Positions 39,140 through 45,119 of a stretch of DNA of 45,119 nucleotides are shown here, in pieces. Position numbers and translations under genes: made by a program. The DNA is from Chara braunii (lineage: Eukaryota > Streptophyta > Charophyceae > Charales > Characeae), in the NCBI GenBank assembly GCA_003427395.1, contig BFEA01000094.1:1416383-1461501 (forward strand), in the 5' to 3' direction. The notes beneath the pieces are model-generated. The model was given only the letters and a program-made list of their open reading frames with translations, made no database searches and had not been told where the DNA came from. Within the stretch, counting starts at the first letter, position 1. Each line of letters opens with the position of its first letter.

Positions 39140-40464
39140 TTCATGATTTTTGCTTTAATATGTAAGGATGTTAGTTTCTCCTTCGCTTTTTCTCATTGAA
39201 TAGTAATTTCGGCTTGCACATGCAACCTGATTTCCTCTCGCAAGATTTGGCCATCAGGTCGTACTTTCTCCATCTCATAAACGCAACATCTCCTCCATAG
39301 CACTCAGAGTACCACCCGCCTCCGGGACCCTAATTTAAATATATTATCCTCGAAGGTTGTAACTTGTTCCGGATGTCATGTTTCACACAACAGTGTTTTC
39401 CAATCCCACAGCCAGGGAGTCGTCTCCATACTCTTTTCCACCATCTCCACAGTCAGACCGATCCCGAAAATTGTAGGAAGATTTGATCGACATTGTGACG
39501 GGAAGACAAATGAACAAAGTTTGCACCATGGCAAAGCAAGCCCTCGTTGTTTCAAGGTTGTCCTGTCAACCAGCCAATCGTTCGTGGGCAGGCAGCGGTG
39601 CTCAATTTGTCATTGCAGGGATGCCACTTTTGTTGGGGAGCCCTTGCTCAACCTGAACCATTTCACTGAGCAAAGGGTCTCTTTCCCCACATTTAGGTGC
39701 CGCATCCACCTATTTTCTACCACATCCTTCAGGTCAATTTTGGGATGCAGCAGCCGATACGTTGACTTGACCGACTGTGTATGCAGTTATTGCTGTCCTT
39801 GCTTTCCCCTGCCCATAGTTCGTGTCCAGGTCCTGTTTTCCGGATGACAACCAAGGTGTGAGATTGGTGTGGTCGGCCTGTATGCCATTCATCTATCCTT
39901 TTCTTTTAAAACTCGGATTTGAAACAACTCTGTGTTTTTATGCCATCACACTTTGTCTCCTTCCGTTCTTATAAGCCTATCGTCTGATCCTTTGTGGAAA
40001 AGGTTAACTAACACTTCTTCCCCTCCCTCTCGTGGTTGGAACATGCCTAATGTATTTCCTACTACTCCCTCCTGCTCCTTTATGCCCACCCAGTCACTCA
40101 CTTCCAGTGCCGGTCCTTTTTTAAGGATGCGACCCTAATCTAAGCGGACCGCAAAGATAATTGTCGCAAGGGTCTCCCCTACCTTGTAACAGTATCTCAG
40201 TTTTTCTCTCAGCTTAGGTTCAAACATCCAATCTCCCTGCTCCTGGTCCCAAATATCCCCCACTCTTAAGATATTGTATTTGGTTCATCCTTTCCAGGGG
40301 CGGTCTGTGCACCGTAACACCCTACTATTAGAGTCTGTTATCCACCAAAGAGAGGTTGTCTATACTTCCTCCCAACACGATGGTGGTGTTTTATTCGGGG
40401 GGGGGGAAGTTTCCTCCATGTTTTTGTGAGTGAGGCGCAAAAGGCATCATTTTGCAGATCCCTT
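39140..40464 (-). pseudogene. LINE copy 2: ORF2 C-terminal region
   Basis: Minus strand. From about 39760 it reads RLLHPKIDLKDVVENRWMRH, SVKWFRLSKGSPTKVASLQ, HRCLPTNDWLVDRTTLKQRG and WCKLC, the plant L1 zf-RVT neighbourhood. A TGA stands where SLQWQI would be expected. Near 39320-39190 follows VLWRRCCVYEMEKVRPDGQI, LREEIRLHVQAEITIQ, homologous to the end of LINE copy 1 (RRRCTHEWERVGLDGQEF). No A-tail is visible at the 3' end. Confidence 0.65.
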
Positions 40465-42080
40465 CTAGCTGCTTGCCTGTCTGTAACAGGTTCGTCCTCT
40501 CTCGATGGTGATGGACCTGGAACAGACTAGTACCGATCCTCCAACCAGGTCGTCGGATCTATGTTCAGGGGGGTCAGTGGGACCAACCTGCTTATCTGGT
40601 GCAGTGTCAATGCTTACCCACTGCAGGGCTAGGGCCATCACCTGAGTAGTCGGGTCTATGATCCCCAGTCTAACTTTGATTTTTGGTTGAACCACTGCAT
40701 GCCACGCCACTCTGCTAATGACATTTGGGCACTCATGGCTCCCTCTCCACAGGAATGCCGCCACTGCCCGCTGGAGGGTAGCCATCGCCGGTTTGTTGGG
40801 TGACCAGAGTGCTGTTTTATACCATAATGAGGCTAGTTCTACATTATTGATTACCAGAGTCTGGCCCATCAGTGAGGTTTTGCTATCTTTCCAACTATTC
40901 AGTTTTCCTAGGACTGGCTGCACTAGTTATTCATCGTTTAGGGATGGCTGTCCTTCCGCCGATAGCTTGACTTCTAACACCCTGATCGGGGCTTCCTTCG
41001 GTAGCCATCGAACCCGTGGGGATTCTGGCGGTCTGGCCCCTTGGTAGTGTATCCACCAACCTTCCGTTTTATTCCCCCAGTTCACTCACATGTCTGATCG
41101 TTTGCATAACTGGTCCATCAGTCGGCGAACTTCCTCCATGTTTTCGGTTGAGGCCTCTAACATGAGGGTGAGATCGTCAGCAAAGAGGGAACAGATAGGG
41201 ATGGCGTCCTCAAGAATAGAAGTAATCCTTATTTTCTTTATATGTTTATGGGTGCGCAGGTTGGCCGCCAGTGCTTCCATGATTATTACGAACACAAAGG
41301 GAGCAATTGGGTCGTCTTGGCGCACCGATTGTTCTACGCAAATAGAAGGAGTTAGTCTGCCATTTACCTGCACCCTCGTCGTAGCAGTCTGAAGAAGGAT
41401 CTTCACCCAACGCCTGAACCTTGGACCAAAATTGAGTTTTTCTAAACATTGATCAAGAAAAACTCAATCCACATGATCAGATGTCTTTTCTAAGTCCACA
41501 AAAATGATAGTGTCGTTCTGCCTAGACTGGCGCGACAACTTAATGACGTCATTGATGAGGAGGATATTATCCTAAATCTCCTTTCCTTTAATAAAACCGG
41601 TTTGCGCTGGGTGAATGATATCCAACGTCAGCAGACCCATGCAATTTGCCAGTGTCTTCGCTATTATTTTATACACCACTGTCAATAGCGTAATTGGTCG
41701 ATAGTTCCTGATATTCATTTTTTTTTTTTTTTGTGGAGTAGGGTCAGTATCCCCTGTCCCTTGAATTCTCTCATTTGTCCCGTTGTCTAGACCGTTTGAT
41801 AGTATTCCATCAGATCTTGCGAAAGGAAGGACCACATTATCTGTCATAATTCCTTGGGTAGCCCATCCATTCCGGGGGTTTTTTCCTCCATCTGCATTAG
41901 TGTTGCCCATACCTCCTCCTTGGTAATCGACATCTCCAAGACTACCCTTTTGTGTTTTACAAGTTGTTTCTGGATTCTTTGGTCCAAAGGAGTGTTTGCT
42001 AGAAAGGCTAAGCCATTGTTGAACCATACAATACCGTTTTGAACAATATCTTTGTGCGACCGCCAATAGCACCACGTATC
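40465..42080 (-). pseudogene. LINE copy 2: reverse transcriptase
   Basis: Minus strand, L1-type RT blocks in order: NIRNYRPITLLTVVYKIIAK, HPAQTGFIKGKEI, DLEKTSDHVD, SVRQDDPIAPFVFVIIMEAL, the catalytic FADDLTLM (near 41170) and the thumb segment LNSWKDSKTSLMGQTLVINN then WYKTALWSPNKPAM. Stops and frameshifts occur throughout, one at an expanded A-run (41717-41731, T-run on +) just before NIRNYRP. Confidence 0.9.
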
Positions 42081-42945
42081 CTTGACAAAGGATTGGAATG
42101 AATGTTAAAAATTGAGGTATTCAGTTTATAAAATTTTTGTCCTTGGTCAGGTTTTTTATGAAACGAGAGGATCGCCACACACATAGTATGGTCCAGGTCG
42201 GGGTATGGGTTCCGAGGGAAGATTTTTGCAATCTGGAGGGAGCCTTCAATAGCCGTGGAGATTAATATTAGATCAATTCTTGATCTAGTGATTCTTTCAG
42301 GTCCATTTTTCCTCAGGCAAGAAAAAGTGCGTCTGGTGGGGTGCAGTTTCCGGAATGAATCATAAACATTTAGGGAGGAGTAGAGGTCAACCACAATTTG
42401 TTCATCCGTCCCACATATGTCGGGCACAGGGATGGTACTCGCCACCTGTCTAGCCATCTGTCTGGTGTGACATTAAAATCACCCACTAGAATTATGAGAA
42501 TCCATTGCGGGGATTGCAAAACCTTGTCTTTAATGTTCTCAAGAAAGGTCTTCTGCTCCCCCACCTCATTCGGGCCGTAGATGCATAGTATTCTCACTAG
42601 TTCTAGCTCTAGCATGACCATAATTGATACCCATCTCACTCCCTCACGATCAACCTCCCAATCCACCAGTGTAGCTCTGGAGTCCAGGGGGAGCCAGATG
42701 GCAACTCCGACGCTCCCAAGTCACGGGGCATGTGACCTAAAGGCCTAGTTTGGCCAAATTATTTTATGTGCATAGTGATGATCTGCTGTATTCATCAGAT
42801 GTGTCTCTTGAATGCAGATAATATCTGGCTAGTCTCTTCCCCCAACTCCCTTTATCTGATCTTATATGGCCTGTCTCTTTTGTGGTGTGACCGTTGCTAG
42901 ATCATTCATGTTTAAGGAGCGTAGATCGAAGTCAGCCTCCCTTCT
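42081..42945 (-). pseudogene. LINE copy 2: APE-type endonuclease
   Basis: Minus strand. LRSLNMNDLATVTPQKRQ at the start (42940), PDIICIQETHL, VRWVSIMVMLELE with ILCIYGPNE, LVGDFNVTPD, SRIDLILIS and DLDHTMCVAIL. This is the full set of AP-endonuclease motifs of L1-like ORF2, followed by a QKFYKLNTSIF linker. In-frame TAA, TAG and TGA codons show that it is dead. Endonuclease before RT fits an L1-clade element. Confidence 0.9.
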
Positions 42946-43047
42946 CCTTTTCTTTCAGTTCTGATCTTGGTTATATAACGCCTTAATAATGTTCATCTTT
43001 TGCCTTCTTCTACCTATTGTCAGTCCCCCATTCTTTTAAAGGCGCTC

Positions 43048-44522
43048 TTATTCAACCGCATTCCAGTCATACTTCTTGGCCCCAACAGGATGCAGGTATT
43101 CCTCCTTAAGGACCCTGGCCAGAGCTATCGTGATATCCTGTTCCGACCACATTTTGCAGGGTTTGATTTTTAGGAGTTGCAGCTTTAGGAGGGTCGTTTG
43201 TGTGAACCATCGCAAGCCCGCTTCTTTATTGGGATAAAAAAGCACACAAACATAGTTATCAGCCAGTGATTGCTCGCCATACGCCGCCCTTCTAGTAGCG
43301 GTTGCGCCTGGTTGGAAAGTTTTTTCAATAAAGGAACGTGCTTCCTCCATAAAGCGGTATGTCCCTGATTGGGACCACAAGGGGAACTGGGGGGACCATC
43401 CTCCTAGAGTCACTTCCCTATGCAAAGCCCCAAGGATCGTGGACAGACCTACTTCCTATCTTTTTTTTTTTCGGGATCGGGATCACCATGACCGCTGGTT
43501 TGGAAAGGCTACTTGTCCCTTGGCCTCCTTCCAAGAGATGTCTGATCTTTTGTCATTTGTTGACTAGGGGCATCCCTGTTTGCGTTTCGACAAGGGGGTC
43601 GGGGGGAGGGGGAAAGGAGGTGGGGGGGAGGGTCGCGGGAGAGGTTGTGTTCCATTTCCTGGCAGATCATCCTGTTTCTTCTAATGTTCCTTTTCCTTTG
43701 CTCGCCGGCCTTCTTCCCACCTACTTCCCGTAGCCCCAATGTTTTTCTCTGCCCTTCTTGTTCTTCCCCTTGACCTCGTCCCCCTGTCGCATCATTCACC
43801 GGTACCACCTATGTCTCTTGCCTCTCTTGCCTCGGTCCCTCCTGGTCCCCTTTTCCTTTTTCCTCTCTTTGTTCACCTTCTTGATCCCCGGGTGCAGACT
43901 CCGAAGGTGGTTTTGGGGGGGAGAATCTTGCGTGTATTATACCCAACATTCTACGAGCAACTTCCTCTCATTGCACCTCTTGTGGAAGCCATTTTTCTAA
44001 CGCCGTTCTAAGGCTCCCGCTATTTTTCAGTAGGGGAACCAGCCCCCTGTATGTATCATCCCATAATTTTTCCGGGAGGTTTGCATATATTTTCTGTAAA
44101 CTCTACAACAACTATTCAGCCACTTGCCTCATCCTCTCCTCTATTGAATATTGTTCTCCAGAGCCATCCACTTCCCCTGCCTCTCGCATCACCACATCCG
44201 CTAGGGGGGAGGTATCCCCAAGCACCCCTTCATCCCCATCCTTTCTTCCTCCCGCCTCGACATCCATTGGGGCTGGTCCAAATGCATCCTCAAAGGTGTC
44301 GGTGAGAGGAACGAGATTGTCAGACTGAGTCTGTTTCCCCCTATCTCCCTGACCTCCACCTCCCTCTTGGAGCACCGCATCAGTGCCTGCAATCAGGTGG
44401 CCGTGGCTGCAACCCGCCCGGCCCAGCTGCAGCCGACAGGTGCCGTCCAGGGGCAGTTTTGGAACATGCAGGCCCAGCTGGGTTTCAGCCAGGTGGTGGC
44501 ATGGCCTGGCTGCGGGCCACAA
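43048..44522 (-). pseudogene. LINE copy 2: possible ORF1 region
   Basis: Upstream of the endonuclease, minus strand. One open segment (43425-43048) has FPLWSQSGTYRFMEEARSFI and LRWFTQTTLLKLQLLKIKPC. An acidic Gly/Glu-rich segment (44522-44112) ends with EQYSIEERMRQVAE. Between them is a Ser/Pro/Gly-rich frame. Position and hydrophilic character suit ORF1 of an L1-type element, but I see no CCHC knuckle or RRM, so this is inference from context. Confidence 0.4.
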
Positions 44523-44559
44523 CTGGCTGCAAAATTAGTCGGGTCAGCCGAACAGGCCT

Positions 44560-44630
44560 ATATATACATAGATAAATAGATAGATTTACATATAATATAC
44601 TTATTGATAGATAGATTTACATATATATGC
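44560..44630. repeat. GATA-type microsatellite, degenerate
   Basis: Repeated ATAGATAGATTTACATATA over about 65 bp. Confidence 0.85.
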
Positions 44631-44639
44631 ATGAGTTTA

Positions 44640-45119
44640 GGGCTGGGGTACGTAGGTCCAACTTTGCCTCCTGACCAATGGCCCTGCGTCGCAGCCCACC
44701 CAAGGCTGAATTAAAAACATGAAATGTTGTACAAAAAACATGCATGAGGGGAGGAAAGGAAAGTTGAAGGGCCCACAATCGGCCTAAGAGACTCCTATGA
44801 AGCCACCACCCCTGCCCTGTCCTGCCCCGCCCCGCCCCGCCCCGCCCCCTGAGACCTTTCTGCTGCGTGACAGGGTTCTGCTATATCCCGGCCAGCAGAA
44901 GTACCCCCGGGGAGGCCATGGTTTGGGGGGTGGGATGGTCCGCAGTAGGGCCCCCCTTGACAGGCGAGTACAACAGAAAAAATGTGCCAATTTTTTTGCC
45001 ACGTTGGACCTATGTTTACACCATATTTCAACTGTTTATAAACTGCTGGCCGGGGGGGGGGGGTGTATGTTCAACACAAAATGAAGGAAACCAACACTGG
45101 CCGTATATTGGGGACACTG
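44640..45119. other. No gene recognised; G/C-run sequence
   Basis: Includes CCCCGCCCCGCCCCGCCC near 44824 and a G-run near 45051-45061. I see no coding, RNA or transposon signature. Confidence 0.45.

Overview
The window is eukaryotic nuclear DNA, almost entirely transposable elements, simple repeats and their debris. I found no intact, convincing host gene. A green-plant-lineage (streptophyte) origin is suggested by three U6 snRNA-derived sequences of plant type (GTCC 5' end, ATAAATCGAGAAATGG near the 3' end) and by a retrotransposon primer-binding site close to the plant initiator-tRNA-Met form. A charophyte alga would fit, but I cannot prove the species. There are N gaps at 10654-10746, 21086-21225 and 36985-36988, each inside or between repeats.

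Layout. 1-4.5 kb: microsatellites, a 33-bp minisatellite, fold-back hairpins, a deleted U6 copy and a dispersed repeat with a palindromic 52-bp tandem core. 4.5-7.9 kb: 5'-truncated LINE remnants (+) riddled with small SINE-like insertions. 9.39-13.83 kb: a decayed solo LTR with a 4-bp target duplication (CCGA), carrying a 1.09-kb insertion between 16-bp direct repeats; that insertion holds a duplicated membrane-protein-like coding remnant. 14.7-16.5 kb: tandem repeats and an Asn/Asp-rich open frame. 16.5-16.9 kb: a large fold-back element. 18.3 and 22.3 kb: two U6 retrocopies with target-site duplications. 19.5-22 kb: microsatellites, a C-rich minisatellite and a repeat cluster around a gap.

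22772-36345 is the centrepiece: one Ty3/gypsy retrotransposon on the minus strand, with ~2.34-kb LTRs and a CTCC target duplication. A 5.76-kb internal segment (30037-35795) has been inverted. The breakpoints lie in the 5' LTR and in RNase H, so the element looks at first like two head-to-head elements. Undoing the inversion gives the order 5' LTR, primer site, gag, protease, RT, RNase H, a PHD-finger-like domain, integrase, a third ORF, 3' LTR. The third ORF starts at a TGATG stop/start overlap with pol. A 546-bp hAT-like non-autonomous transposon sits between the PHD-like and integrase parts. All coding parts carry stops or frameshifts.

36.6-38.8 kb: a SINE copy and a ~1-kb tandem duplication. 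39.1-44.5 kb: a near full-length but decayed L1-type LINE (-), with an ORF1 candidate, APE endonuclease, RT and zinc-knuckle tail. Such a LINE class is the plausible source of the machinery that made the U6 and SINE retrocopies.

The most novel signals are a SINE-like family whose conserved head is a tRNA-T-arm-like hairpin with compensatory stem changes between copies, the third ORF and PHD-like domain of the gypsy element, and the internal inversion of that element.
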